The translations under genes and the position numbers were made by a program. Source: Methylomonas sp. MK1 (GTDB lineage Bacteria > Pseudomonadota > Gammaproteobacteria > Methylococcales > Methylomonadaceae). From it: 64,000 nt of DNA. The notes under the pieces are model-generated. The model searched no databases, had not been told where the DNA came from, and saw only the letters and a program-made list of their open reading frames with translations. Within the stretch, counting starts at the first letter, position 1; the number at the start of each line of letters is the position of its first letter. Below, one piece after another: positions 37,801-44,236 of the stretch. The stretch is from contig NZ_AQOV01000001.1 in NCBI RefSeq assembly GCF_000365425.1, forward strand, positions 1,302,001 to 1,366,000. The letters are read 5' to 3'.

Positions 37801-39462
37801 CTCGCCACCGGAAAAGTCCAGAACCGCGCCTTTTTCCAGGATGACATCGCCTTCGGAGTTAAGCGCGATCTCGCCGCCCTTAACCATCCGTTCGGCGACC
37901 GTCCGACCAATCCCCGCCACGGTGGGCGCAATATCGGTCAGCGGCGTGCCTTCGCGGATGTCCACCAGGACGGTCTTACCTTTTAATATGCCGGTCTTTT
38001 GCAACGGCGCGTCTTTCAATTCAAAGTTGCGCAGCTCCACTTCCAAGACATTGCTTTCCATGGTGCGGATGACTTTATCTGTACCGGACACATCGATTTT
38101 CGCGCCGGCATCGATCAGGATCCGGCTATCGTTTTTTAGGCTGTTGTCGGCAACCGGATTTAACGGCGATTTAGTCGCGGTAATTGATACCTTCCCCGAA
38201 GGCGCGTTAATTTCCGACCCAGCCTGTAAATGCACCTTATCAGCCATAATCTCGACCCGAGATTGCGGCTGCACCTGACCGGGTACAGCGGTTTTCTCTA
38301 CCAACATCTTGACGGTTTCGCCGGACTCCAGGGTTTGGGTTTCCTCGATGTATTCCACCTCGGGCAGAATCTCGGTGGTACTGCCCGCGCCCAAAGTCAC
38401 TTGTGCGGAACGGCCCAAACCGTCGCCTTTATCCGCGGTGCGGGTGGTGGCTTTCGCGGTGATAACAGTCTCGCCGCCTTCGGTTTTGGTAGTAAAACCT
38501 TCCCGCGCCAACAGGCGGATCGTGCCGTTGACGTTGGTGGAGGTGGTTGCGGATACCTTGCCGCTTTGCTTGACAGCAAAGCCCATCAAGGTGACGTTAC
38601 CGCGATTGGCGGCGATGTTACCCAAGTTTTCCACTTTACCGCCGGTCTCGACTTCCACTAGCAAGCCGCGCACGTCGTTATTGGTCCTATCATCCGCTGT
38701 TGGCGCTTCCTGCAAATACACTTTGTCGGTCGCCGCCGCCATGATTACCTGACCGCCGGGCGATTCCACATCGCCTTTGTTCATGATGCTCGGGGCAATC
38801 ACCAGGATGCGGCCGCCCTCGCTGGACTTGATCCGCGCCCCGCTTTCCACTTTGATCTCGATGGGGACTTTTTGACCGTCGGCATCCAGCTTGAAACTAC
38901 CGTCACCGTTTTTTTGATAAAAATCGCCGGACCCTTGAAAAGCAGCGCGACCATCCTTGGAGACAGTGCCTATGGTTTCCTTATCAAAGGTTTTTTCGAA
39001 ACTGACATCCATCGTCGACGCCACCAGCCCACGGGCATTGACCACGGAATCCCTACCGAACACGAAACCGTTTTTATTAACCAGATATATCTGGCCGTTG
39101 GCGGTTACCGAGCCCAAAATCTGGCTGGGATTTTTGCTGGGATCGACGATTTTGTTTAGGGCGATGGCACTGGCGCTGGGCTGTTTGAACTCGACGGAAC
39201 TGTCGGCGCTGACATTAAACTTATCCCAATTCAGAATAACCCGGTCGGTTTCCTGATTAATCGTCATATTATTACCGACTACGGAACGGTTGGCGCCGCC
39301 CATGCTGGCCCAGACCGCGCTGGGCACCGGTAATTCGGCGCAGACCGGCGAGACAAAAGCGATCAGCATACTGCCGGCGACTGCCGACTTTACGCAAGCC
39401 GCAATGGGATTTAATCTGAAAAATACCGCGTCGTCATGCTGGTGCTGTTGTCTATTAGTCAT
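28882..39462 (-). CDS. Giant filamentous haemagglutinin-type TpsA exoprotein
   Basis: 3526 residues. A long signal region ends VSPVCA (about residue 42), followed by the TPS haemagglutination domain (MTINQETDRVILNWDKFNVS, QILGSVTANGQIYLVNKNGF, ARGLVASTMD), the recognition module for a TpsB transporter. The body is beta-helix-type repeats (VNLRAGSLIDIS-like units rich in Gly, Ala, Asn, Asp). A DUF3739-type region near residues 2450-2600 includes GNLTIAETWDLGKLDSGEAW. It should be secreted or surface-exposed as an adhesin or matrix filament. No C-terminal PEP-CTERM or autotransporter domain. Its cognate TpsB starts 585 bp upstream on the same strand; a riboswitch-like element lies in the leader. 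Confidence 0.93.
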   Translation of the reverse strand: MTNRQQHQHDDAVFFRLNPIAACVKSAVAGSMLIAFVSPVCAELPVPSAVWASMGGANRSVVGNNMTINQETDRVILNWDKFNVSADSSVEFKQPSASAIALNKIVDPSKNPSQILGSVTANGQIYLVNKNGFVFGRDSVVNARGLVASTMDVSFEKTFDKETIGTVSKDGRAAFQGSGDFYQKNGDGSFKLDADGQKVPIEIKVESGARIKSSEGGRILVIAPSIMNKGDVESPGGQVIMAAATDKVYLQEAPTADDRTNNDVRGLLVEVETGGKVENLGNIAANRGNVTLMGFAVKQSGKVSATTSTNVNGTIRLLAREGFTTKTEGGETVITAKATTRTADKGDGLGRSAQVTLGAGSTTEILPEVEYIEETQTLESGETVKMLVEKTAVPGQVQPQSRVEIMADKVHLQAGSEINAPSGKVSITATKSPLNPVADNSLKNDSRILIDAGAKIDVSGTDKVIRTMESNVLEVELRNFELKDAPLQKTGILKGKTVLVDIREGTPLTDIAPTVAGIGRTVAERMVKGGEIALNSEGDVILEKGAVLDFSGGEITYLDGFITTSKLLANGRLVDISEADPLVPYEAIYGEVVKKYQKWGITKVWKIDGPFTLARFEPGYVEGQDAGSLMVRANNAILDGELLGKTTNGRRQRTLAEQAKGSRLTVDTAFTQSNAQALIFSAGVQNSIDLDIDDVFPVGNDGLAMALAVDANKLIDGGVHTAVFKTNGNISVADNATLRLVAGGNLTLQGGAVDVRGNIVGAGATVKLETAETNAAGLQGEINLASGATIDLRGEWINDFAQPENLDGKTVAIDGGTFIAKAKGNGGGVNLRAGSLIDISAGAWLHEDRTLEAGKAQRTTGKGDTLQEGGIVLVAEPAIDNAGANVLMDGVMHAYAMQQGGGFTVKANAVAIRREETPSRGDGGVQPLQIATAFFGEGGFAEFDIGANLNGLTVEDGANIELRQQNRVLNNTYLEQANADGIEAFSDLTTLLPELRAPSKLTLRADHAAGINANSNLLVAATATINADDLSSVTLESDSSLVLDGRIVAHGGTVALDIIPDQSEVDPQYQQNQGIWLGSTARIDVSGGSQITVDGLGRRIGKVFDGGKVVVNAQRGFFASQAGSLIDVSGSQDILDLPVNSPAAIGASFAATLVGSHAGSINITAAEGAFLDGDMQAAGGAAPGTSGGKLSVFLNVDNRADPDAENSIFPRAPRILKISQERNVPFSAAFSKPGDSLPKKDSPGDRLTGIGYLAAEQISEGGFSSVDLAVSGEKGEIRFTGDVDLQLNNAIALDAVNFGWERNTAADTGNVQISATTATLGSDSYRAPIVKTSNGDGRLAVNADLIDLVGGSVTTGFNTVDLAADDDIRLKGIRIDSKELDFVGEFKTFSKLNLTAAQVYPTSLTEFTLAVTGDPNGTVTFNKSGKAAPVLSALGSLTVQGPNIVQNGVLTAPLGEIVLEATKSVTFGADSMTSVSAKGQIIPLGVTQGGLEWLLPLAGTGNNLNVVNPDLKPAETDKKRVFESPEKKITVKAAQILREDGALVDLSGGGDLLGFEFIPGDGGSVDVLDTDQRFAVVPGISGYSPFDPKSFPESGLKTGDSIYIGAGSGLAAGYYALLPARYALLPDAFLVSPVAGSANAIPGTSRTRVDGAAVVTGYRSVAGTDIRDQYWSEYVVEAGSIAKTRSEYNISSANQFFADRAVNKELAIPRLPQDAGQLVLNAKTRLELPTVVADVVEGGRGGLVDIVADKLALGTTAATDDVELLVSDLDKFRVDSLLLGAVRSFDAATGHTKLDVIAKSVTVAENTTLKAPEALLAASETVTLEQGAKIEASGAVADTDSDTVLEVNGDGALLRASAGKQATINRTGAKGLKGDLNISAGAVISAGAGSVALDSTRRTKMAGELNLAGGSLYLGAETINLGETAGVSTGLSLDNTQLAHLTVNELVLSSRGMVNLYGELLQTDALGQPFQFGDLRIDALGLAGKANAGKTLSLNAKTLSIANSKSTGSVLAGDGSGVLNINVQQLLLDQGKFQLSGFAAVNVNAGERMLGKGDSTLTALTDLSVNTPFVSAENGAKTIINASGHGLSLTGGSQTLTAGTQGIAAQLLLEADSIGLNTALFYQTGNVAMNALQGDVTLGGNALIDVSGAVAYAGLSKPVNLSGGKISLSSQLGNVSIEAGSKLLLNASNAEMLAGLLSVQAGAGQVQFNGFIDARGVGKANGGRVTVDTGSLSAGGFSALNAVFAAAGFSGAVELRTRSGDIVVEAGQTVSANAINLFADTGNISIAGTLDAAGANGGSVTLAAEDLLTLNSSALILANAQAANGNGGKVSLSSIDGSALDGAGIDIQSGARINVAAAGAGAAGEVYLRADRDDTDGDGLADINVKAIAAGTIVGDTDVTVEGARIYNNSRIASAEQLAMHNDNLAYMSDLAAANVANSRFGAGFTIIPGVEVRSSGNLTIAETWDLGKLDSGEAWRYGANNDLVGVLTLRAKGNLLINANLSDGFSTGVLNSASFGAINVSDYLQTGASWSYQLIGGADLGSANAMTVLASASLLTSAGSGDVSLANDVSVRTGTGDIDIRAARDLVYGNASSSIYTAGRADADDAKRWGSGGPDLAALFYAEYPVDGGDISIQVGRDIDAKPSAQLLSDALVRTGDWSNSNQHSTEFDSERPTAWGVALGISDSSGFSRQHQQSVTAFGGGNVRISAGGNVEDLSVMIPTTGKQVGERDTPVADATVITFKTNVVEVNGGGNLQLQAGGDIAGGVFYVDGGAADIYAHGSLKAGTNKGLNPILALGDAQFNVVAGKSMALEAIVDPMFVTLPDSVDLINASSNRFFRYSTDSNVTLTTLSGDLGLKNDIASLKKATNTNISEGFLVYPAGLHAYALNGNITVDKSFTLYPSAQGDLELFAAENLTGKGNPRIILSDAEPAALPSAALPFVGSSLTDLDNVLKVLDIQQPQSPTAIHASTPLHANDPNPVLISTGSGNIGRIDDDIVFVLAKPAEVSAGQDIVRATFNIQHNNADAVSIFNAGRDIRYTINIHPDTGNIIEADQGIDVAGPGQLTALAGRDVNLGSSIGITSSGDQSNAALADDGANITVIAGLAGGALNSNGFAEGFMLNSGKYVLENQRYLNLFVQEMRSITGDSSLNVDSAKLAFSGLSTVDKARLDSKLLSVVQSVFLQEVKANASTLAKATTKQAQDLAELKLLATIESLFPGTTLLAGNSEYRIDAANGIVVNADTSASNILNSLNAALQQKIEAELARQGKTFASASDREKDDARELVRPKLGNISLFLSSIQTKDGGDANLFTPNGGITVGLATADIGLAKEDDELGVIVKKQGEANLLARNDIDVNIQRVVTLGNGNITGGSTEGDVDAGRSAQTALAAPPLKVSYDAAGMPVLEVSPVLQGGGIRTVGAGDVLLFAPRGIIDAGEAGIRGNNITLAATAIVGADNIDIGGSAVGVPVAATGSVAAGLTGVSNVAAAVGKSLDSTGSVGKEAAEKLAKAATNTLGILSVDILGFGE

Positions 39463-39503
39463 AATATCGCCTGTGCCAATCGAAGAAACAACCGCATAAA
39501 AAA

Positions 39504-39575
39504 TCGGTTGGCAACCCGGCTGTCTTGACTGACAAGACCCGCGGCTTTCCGCCCCCGCTTCGCAACGGGTTTAGC
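39504..39575 (-). promoter_or_regulatory. Candidate c-di-GMP-I (GEMM) riboswitch in tpsA leader
   Basis: Read on the minus strand: GCTAAACC, then a hairpin CCCGTT-GCGA-AGCGGG with a GNRA tetraloop, then GGGGCGGAAAGCC, a second hairpin GTCTTG/CAAGAC, then AGCCGGGTTGCC. This reproduces the order of GEMM (c-di-GMP-I) elements: GCAAACC, GNRA stem, GGGACGCAAAGCC, tetraloop-receptor stem, AGCCGGGUUGCC. Differences in the core (GCGGAAAG instead of ACGCAAAG) suggest a variant. A T6 run follows at once (39498-39503), and the tpsA ATG is about 40 bases on, so either termination or translation could be controlled. Confidence 0.7.
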
Positions 39576-39615
39576 AATATTTAAAAGTTGCCTCGTTTTC
39601 ACCCCCCTCACCCTG

Positions 39616-39635
39616 CCCTCTCCCGCTGGAGAGGG
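39616..39635. repeat. Dispersed hairpin CCCTCTCC-GGAGAGGG
   Basis: An 8-bp perfect stem with 4-base loop, preceded by CCCCCTCACCCTG. This is a common intergenic repeat type; a relative lies at 44691-44711. Confidence 0.5.
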
Positions 39636-39763
39636 ATTGTTGTGCTTCGCGGTGAATAAATACAAATAACTTTTAACTGCCTAAATAACCATTTAACTCG
39701 GAGTAAATACTAATTTAAAACAGCCGCATAATAACTGTACAAAAGTAGTATCAAGGCAATATA

Positions 39764-39816
39764 AAATATTACATATTTATTACAGAAAATAGATTTGTAA
39801 CAAATATGTAATATTT
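39764..39816. promoter_or_regulatory. Long AT-rich palindrome upstream of tpsA
   Basis: AAATATTACATATTT (39764-39778) is exactly complementary to AAATATGTAATATTT (39802-39816). After one A/C mismatch the pairing resumes with TTACA / TGTAA (39780-39784, 39796-39800), leaving an 11-base loop. It lies about 190 bases before the riboswitch candidate. It could be an operator or a cruciform-prone promoter element. Confidence 0.55.
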
Positions 39817-39862
39817 ATAATAAATAATTAGTAAGGCAGAAATAATAATATTACTTAGTGGT

Positions 39863-39884
39863 CGCCCCCGAAAAATGAGGGGCG
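39863..39884 (-). terminator. Weak hairpin after tpsB
   Basis: CGCCCC / GGGGCG stem of 6 bp with a 10-base loop, about 160 bases past the tpsB stop. No U-tract, so it is weak evidence for termination. Confidence 0.3.
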
Positions 39885-40046
39885 TTGAAAATCACAAACC
39901 GGATTTGCAGCGCAGTCTGCGGCTCGCGCACACGCGGAAATGACGCGTTTTTCGACTTCCTCTTAAGTAACAAAAGACCGGAGCGAATAACCCAAAGACA
40001 CCAGTTAATTCGCTCCCGTCTTCCGCAACCATTCAGCCGCCGCACC

Positions 40047-41636
40047 CTAAAATTGTGTTGCAATCCTAAAGTCAACCCTGTTCTCGCCGCGCCTGACAGT
40101 GCCTTGGTCCAGCAACGGAATGCCGAAATCAAACTCGCCTTGCACATGCTTGAACATATCGAAACGTAAACCCACCCCGGTGCTGGCCAGTGCCATTTCG
40201 TTGGCGTTGCCTGGTAAGGCGTCGACAATCCAGCCTTTGCCGGCATCGACAAACACCAGTGCCCGCATTTTGTCGAACTCGTCCCATGCGTCCGGCACCA
40301 GCCTTGGGCTATACCATTCCAGCGAGGCGGTCACGCCGTCATCGGATAGTGCATTAGTTTCCAAATAGCCGCGCACGGTTTGAAAACCGCCCATCGAAAA
40401 TTGCTCGTTACTGATCAGCGGCGAATCGGTAATCTGTCCGGACATCCGCGCCGCCACTTCCATACCCCACGGCAAGTTATGCCGGTAGTCCATACCACCA
40501 CTCAGATAGATAAAATTGGATCTGGCTAAAAAGCGCTTGTCGGCAAACTGCTGCTCATCGCTGCCCAAGCCGCGTATCGCAAAGTTGACCCCGACATTGA
40601 AAGACAACAAAGACTCGGCATCTCGCAAATTACCGCTGTACTGGGCCATGAACGGCAAATAACTGATAGGGGTTTTTAAGGTATCCGAACCTAATAAATT
40701 CAAATCTTCCTTAAAGTCTTTGTAATCGACGCCCAGCGTCGCCGTGTGCGTATAATTGTTTAGCGTCTTCAGCGGCGACACAAAACGCGCGCCGTAAATA
40801 TCACCGGTACCGATCACCGATAAGGCGCCGGCACTGGCAATTTGCGACGTAGAAGACGAACTGACCGCGTATAAAGCTAGGCGCTTGTCGTCGTCGATGA
40901 TAGGCAGCACATAACTACCAACCAACACTTCCACTTCGTCCGGATTTTCCGGGGAGGTTTGATACATGAACGACGCGCTATGAAATTTTTGCCAAAGATT
41001 GTCATAACGCAATGACACCAAAGTCCGTAACCGACTGGTGTTCTGCGTATTGCGGGAATTGACTTCCACTTTGCCGTGCAAGGGCAATTCGTCTTTAACT
41101 TTGAGATCCACTTCCAGCGTACCCGGCGTTTCACCGGCCCGCAGCACCGGTACTACGCTCCTGTCCTCGCTCTCGCCGGCCAATGCGGTCAGCTGTTCCT
41201 GCATTTTCGGTAAATTGGGCACATTACCTTCCGCCAGCTCGGGTACTTTGGCTTTGATGGCACCCAGCGAGAAGTAACGGGAATCGGTGACTCGCAAACG
41301 CGATACCTTGCCTTCCGTCACCTGTAAATACACCACGCCGCCCACCACGTTTTGCTCGGGAATATCCACAGACACAGTTTGATAACCTTTACTGCGATAC
41401 AGCTCTTCCAGTGCGCTACGCGCTTCTTCCACGGTATCGATGGTTTTTTTCGGGCCTAAAAACCGGTAGACGCAGCGTTCTACCAATTTCCGGTCCAATA
41501 AAGTGCTGCCTTTCAGGCGCAGCTCAAGTAAATCGAATTGATTGCCGGCTTCTTCCGCGCAAACCAGCGCACTAGCCGTCAATAACACAGCCGCCAAACC
41601 GAAACGGACCGAGCCTAAAAACAAATGTTGTTTCAT
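40047..41636 (-). CDS. TpsB outer-membrane transporter (ShlB/FhaC/HecB family)
   Basis: 529 residues from ATG 41636; starts further upstream (41690) would translate through a terminator hairpin and are rejected. A signal peptide (FGLAAVLLTASALVCA) is followed by a POTRA region (FDLLELRLKGSTLLDRKLVE and GVVYLQVTEGKVSRLRV), then a 16-strand-type barrel with the conserved L6 motif GGFQTVRGYLE and a terminal aromatic (RIATQF). It secretes the large TpsA coded downstream by recognising its TPS domain. TpsB export is normally energy-independent, which makes the neighbouring ExbBD-TonB set notable. Confidence 0.94.
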   Translation of the reverse strand: MKQHLFLGSVRFGLAAVLLTASALVCAEEAGNQFDLLELRLKGSTLLDRKLVERCVYRFLGPKKTIDTVEEARSALEELYRSKGYQTVSVDIPEQNVVGGVVYLQVTEGKVSRLRVTDSRYFSLGAIKAKVPELAEGNVPNLPKMQEQLTALAGESEDRSVVPVLRAGETPGTLEVDLKVKDELPLHGKVEVNSRNTQNTSRLRTLVSLRYDNLWQKFHSASFMYQTSPENPDEVEVLVGSYVLPIIDDDKRLALYAVSSSSTSQIASAGALSVIGTGDIYGARFVSPLKTLNNYTHTATLGVDYKDFKEDLNLLGSDTLKTPISYLPFMAQYSGNLRDAESLLSFNVGVNFAIRGLGSDEQQFADKRFLARSNFIYLSGGMDYRHNLPWGMEVAARMSGQITDSPLISNEQFSMGGFQTVRGYLETNALSDDGVTASLEWYSPRLVPDAWDEFDKMRALVFVDAGKGWIVDALPGNANEMALASTGVGLRFDMFKHVQGEFDFGIPLLDQGTVRRGENRVDFRIATQF

Positions 41637-41648
41637 TTCACCCATCGC

Positions 41649-41680
41649 AAAAAAAGACAGCCTCCGCAAGCGAAGGCTGT
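41649..41680 (-). terminator. Intrinsic terminator or attenuator just before tpsB
   Basis: On the minus strand ACAGCCT-TCGCTTGCGG-AGGCTGT forms a 7-bp stem with an inner CGC/GCG, followed by C and seven T. It is a strong intrinsic terminator for the PstS-like gene upstream, but its U-tract ends only 13 bases before the tpsB ATG, leaving no room for a separate promoter and leader. Confidence 0.8.
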
Positions 41681-41745
41681 TTGTATTCAATGCGCATCCT
41701 TGCGCGAACCTCTAGCTATTACACTAAAGGTTTGTTACACGCTGA

Positions 41746-43305
41746 TTACATCGGTTTGCTGGTGTTGGTAGAGTTTTTGATAACCGGCACTTGGCAGTTG
41801 CTCAAAGAACCCGCTACCGCGTGCGAGTAAGGCATAACAGGTGAATTGACATTGAACGTGTCGGTAAAGTTGTTGCCGTTACCGATAGCCAAATAACCTG
41901 ATTGACCGAATGGGTGAACGAAACTAATGTTCAACTCGGTAGCCAAAATGGTTGGTGCTGCCGCGTCGGCAGCGATTTTAGCGATAACAGTGGATTTATC
42001 GGCGCTGATAGCTTTACGCCATTGGAAGGTTTGCTCAACCCAATCCATGTATTTGCCTCTGAAAGCTTGTTCCAGAGTTGGTGCTACACCGTCCACTTTG
42101 ATAAAGCGGTAATGCTTGGCATGCGTGGCGTTGTTTTCCAAACTTTGGTGACCGATGGCCCAGCCTCTGTTACCGGCAGTGTTAACCGCAGTGTTGAACA
42201 CGTCAGGGTTGGTAGTGGTGATTTGTTTAGAAGCAGTTTCACCATCGGCAAAGTCTTCCAAGCACAATTCCATATCACCCGAACCGCTAACTTCATGTTT
42301 CACGGGGCCCGCCAATGGAGAACCAGGCCAATCAGGTGACAAACCGGCAGAACTGCAAGGGTTGTTCAGGAATTTGACGTATTGTTGCGCGCCGGTACCG
42401 GAACCGTCGATACGTTTGCAAAAATGCACTTTGGTATCGTTAGGGGTAACGTTTCTGACAGTGCCGTCGGAATCGGTGTAAGTCAAACCGGCAGTCAAGC
42501 TGGTTAAGGCAGTGCCGTTTACTTTAAACTCGGACCATCTTTTGATTTGACCGGAGATCAATTCAGCCACTTGTTGTTTGCTCAAGCTCGGCATACAGGC
42601 TTCGGTGTAATCGCCAGGTGCGCAGCTGCCGCCAAAACCGGCCAGCAGGTTTTGCGCTCTTTGCAAAGCCACATACAAGTTATCGGAAACCGGCACACCA
42701 AATACCAAGGCCGCTGCTGGCACCACGTTAAGTGCGGCATCTGCTTTAACTGGATCAACTTCGCTAGCGTTTGAAGGTTTGTTAGGACCGACGAACAATT
42801 TTGGCTCGACATCGGAAATACCGGCATCGGACAGCACGTTGGTCAGGTTAGCGCCGCTGGCGTTGCAAAACCAAGTGTTGGTCGCGCCTTGTTGGGTGCA
42901 GTTACCGTTGTCAATACGCATAGCAGCAATCGCCACGCCGTCGATCAGCGGGTTAACACCTTGCGCAGAACCGCCGGCAGAACGTTTGTGGAACAATACT
43001 TTAGCCGTGGTTGCGGCAGCACCGTTGACGGTCAGGCCGGGTACGTTAGTAGAGTTCAGTGTGCAGAAATAAGCACTATGGTTTTTACCTTCGGAACCCG
43101 CTGTACCGTTGTCTTTAAATACATCCAAAGTACCGGCGTCGCACAAATTAACAAACAATGCCGCCAGGGCTTTGTCTTGCGCGCTAGCGCCGGACATAAA
43201 GATTTCGATATCCGGCGTGACGCTTGGCGCATGTGCGGATGCACCTTGCGAGAAACCTGCCAGAGAAGCCACTGCGATAGCAGCAGACAATAATTGATTT
43301 TTCAT
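41746..43305 (-). CDS. Secreted PstS-like (type 2 periplasmic-binding fold) protein
   Basis: 519 residues with a signal peptide (LLSAAIAVASLAGFSQGASA). The mature start DIEIFMSGASAQDKALAALF, the SGQIKRWSEF segment (compare the W-N/D loop of PstS) and CKRIDGSGTGAQQYVKFLN (compare the SDGSGTT anion-binding motif) suggest a phosphate-binding-protein-like fold. Eight or more Cys residues suggest disulphides and an exported location. No ABC permease or ATPase lies nearby, so it is not a simple transporter component. It is 95-100 bp after the PEP-CTERM gene and 55 bp before the terminator upstream of tpsB. Confidence 0.75.
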   Translation of the reverse strand: MKNQLLSAAIAVASLAGFSQGASAHAPSVTPDIEIFMSGASAQDKALAALFVNLCDAGTLDVFKDNGTAGSEGKNHSAYFCTLNSTNVPGLTVNGAAATTAKVLFHKRSAGGSAQGVNPLIDGVAIAAMRIDNGNCTQQGATNTWFCNASGANLTNVLSDAGISDVEPKLFVGPNKPSNASEVDPVKADAALNVVPAAALVFGVPVSDNLYVALQRAQNLLAGFGGSCAPGDYTEACMPSLSKQQVAELISGQIKRWSEFKVNGTALTSLTAGLTYTDSDGTVRNVTPNDTKVHFCKRIDGSGTGAQQYVKFLNNPCSSAGLSPDWPGSPLAGPVKHEVSGSGDMELCLEDFADGETASKQITTTNPDVFNTAVNTAGNRGWAIGHQSLENNATHAKHYRFIKVDGVAPTLEQAFRGKYMDWVEQTFQWRKAISADKSTVIAKIAADAAAPTILATELNISFVHPFGQSGYLAIGNGNNFTDTFNVNSPVMPYSHAVAGSLSNCQVPVIKNSTNTSKPM

Positions 43306-43336
43306 TGTATATCTCTCAATTGATTGAATTTAAAGT

Positions 43337-43392
43337 TTGAGCCGACCCGTTCATGAAGGGGGAACCAGCAAAGCAGAATCCGGCCGGCTCAA
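43337..43392 (-). repeat. Inverted repeat between PEP-CTERM gene and PstS-like gene
   Basis: TTGAGCCG (43337-43344) and CGGCTCAA (43385-43392) pair exactly around a 40-base spacer, directly after the PEP-CTERM stop. It may be a 3'-end structure; there is no U-tract. Confidence 0.4.
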
Positions 43393-43405
43393 GACGTTTG
43401 CGGGA

Positions 43406-44197
43406 TTAAACCGCCAATGATTTACGACGAGTTGCGCGCAGTACGCCCATCAAACCGGCGCCGAACATCCAAACTGCGGCAGGCAGTGGCACAGCAGCGG
43501 GTGCAGCGGTATAGGTCAAAGAACCCACGTTACCGCTAAATGAAAAATTCCATGTACCTGGGAAAGTTTCCAATTCTCCAGTATCGAAATCGTCGGCATT
43601 GACTTTTTCATGAACGAACGCCAAAGCATTGCCTAACTGACCTTGGGCCGCAAATGGCAAAGCAGTTTGGAAATCGTTACCGTAAACAGCTGTATAACCT
43701 TGTTGGCCAACAGTTCTGAAGGTGCTCAGATTGTTAGAATTGGCATCTTGAGTTTGAACAGAACCAACCATAACGTTCCATTTACTCATAGTATTACCAA
43801 TGTCGCCTGCATTGCTATCGATGACGGCAGGAGAAGGAACTACTGACGTTGTGTAGAAACCAAATTTAGGCAGGTCAGTCAGGTCAGCCAGGATCCCATG
43901 ACCACCAGAAACTCCCCAAGCAACATCGTTGCCGGCAGTGTAAGCAGCAGCGAATGATTGAAAGTTGTTGTCGCTCAGTGAGAAAGACAATGATTGGCTA
44001 GGGTTAGCCAGAAATTGCTCAACAGTGATACCCAAATCCAGTGTAAATGAAGTTTTCGCTGTGTAGTCAACCAGGTTGAACAAAAACTCGCTACCGTCTG
44101 CTGTTGCATCACCGATAGCTTGGATACGCGCTTCCGCGGCGCCTGAAGCGGCCGCCGCCAATACTGCAACTGCCAACAATTTTTTAGACAATTTCAT
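43406..44197 (-). CDS. PEP-CTERM sorting domain protein
   Basis: 263 residues. A signal peptide (LLAVAVLAAAASGAAEA) leads to a mostly beta, Asn/Ser-rich domain. The C-terminus has the sorting layout VPLPAAVWMFGAGLMGVL followed by ATRRK, i.e. a VPLPAA variant of the PEP motif, a membrane helix and a basic tail, the substrate pattern of exosortase XrtA. Such proteins are exported, cleaved and attached or released at the surface, often in EPS matrices. The exosortase itself is not in this window. A GEMM-like element precedes it. Confidence 0.9.
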   Translation of the reverse strand: MKLSKKLLAVAVLAAAASGAAEARIQAIGDATADGSEFLFNLVDYTAKTSFTLDLGITVEQFLANPSQSLSFSLSDNNFQSFAAAYTAGNDVAWGVSGGHGILADLTDLPKFGFYTTSVVPSPAVIDSNAGDIGNTMSKWNVMVGSVQTQDANSNNLSTFRTVGQQGYTAVYGNDFQTALPFAAQGQLGNALAFVHEKVNADDFDTGELETFPGTWNFSFSGNVGSLTYTAAPAAVPLPAAVWMFGAGLMGVLRATRRKSLAV

Positions 44198-44236
44198 TTT
44201 TAAAACCTCATGTTTAAATTTCGATTAATGACATAA

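Larger units (their letters stand above)
39463..40046 (-). other. tpsB-tpsA intergenic control region
   Basis: No gene. In transcription order (minus strand) it contains a short tpsB-side hairpin (39863-39884), a long AT-rich hyphenated palindrome (39764-39816), a dispersed CCCTCTCC/GGAGAGGG hairpin (39616-39635), a GEMM-like riboswitch candidate (39504-39575), a T-run, and a Shine-Dalgarno AGGCGA before the tpsA ATG. The AT-richness (39660-39860) is much higher than in the flanking genes and suits a promoter. Confidence 0.6.
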
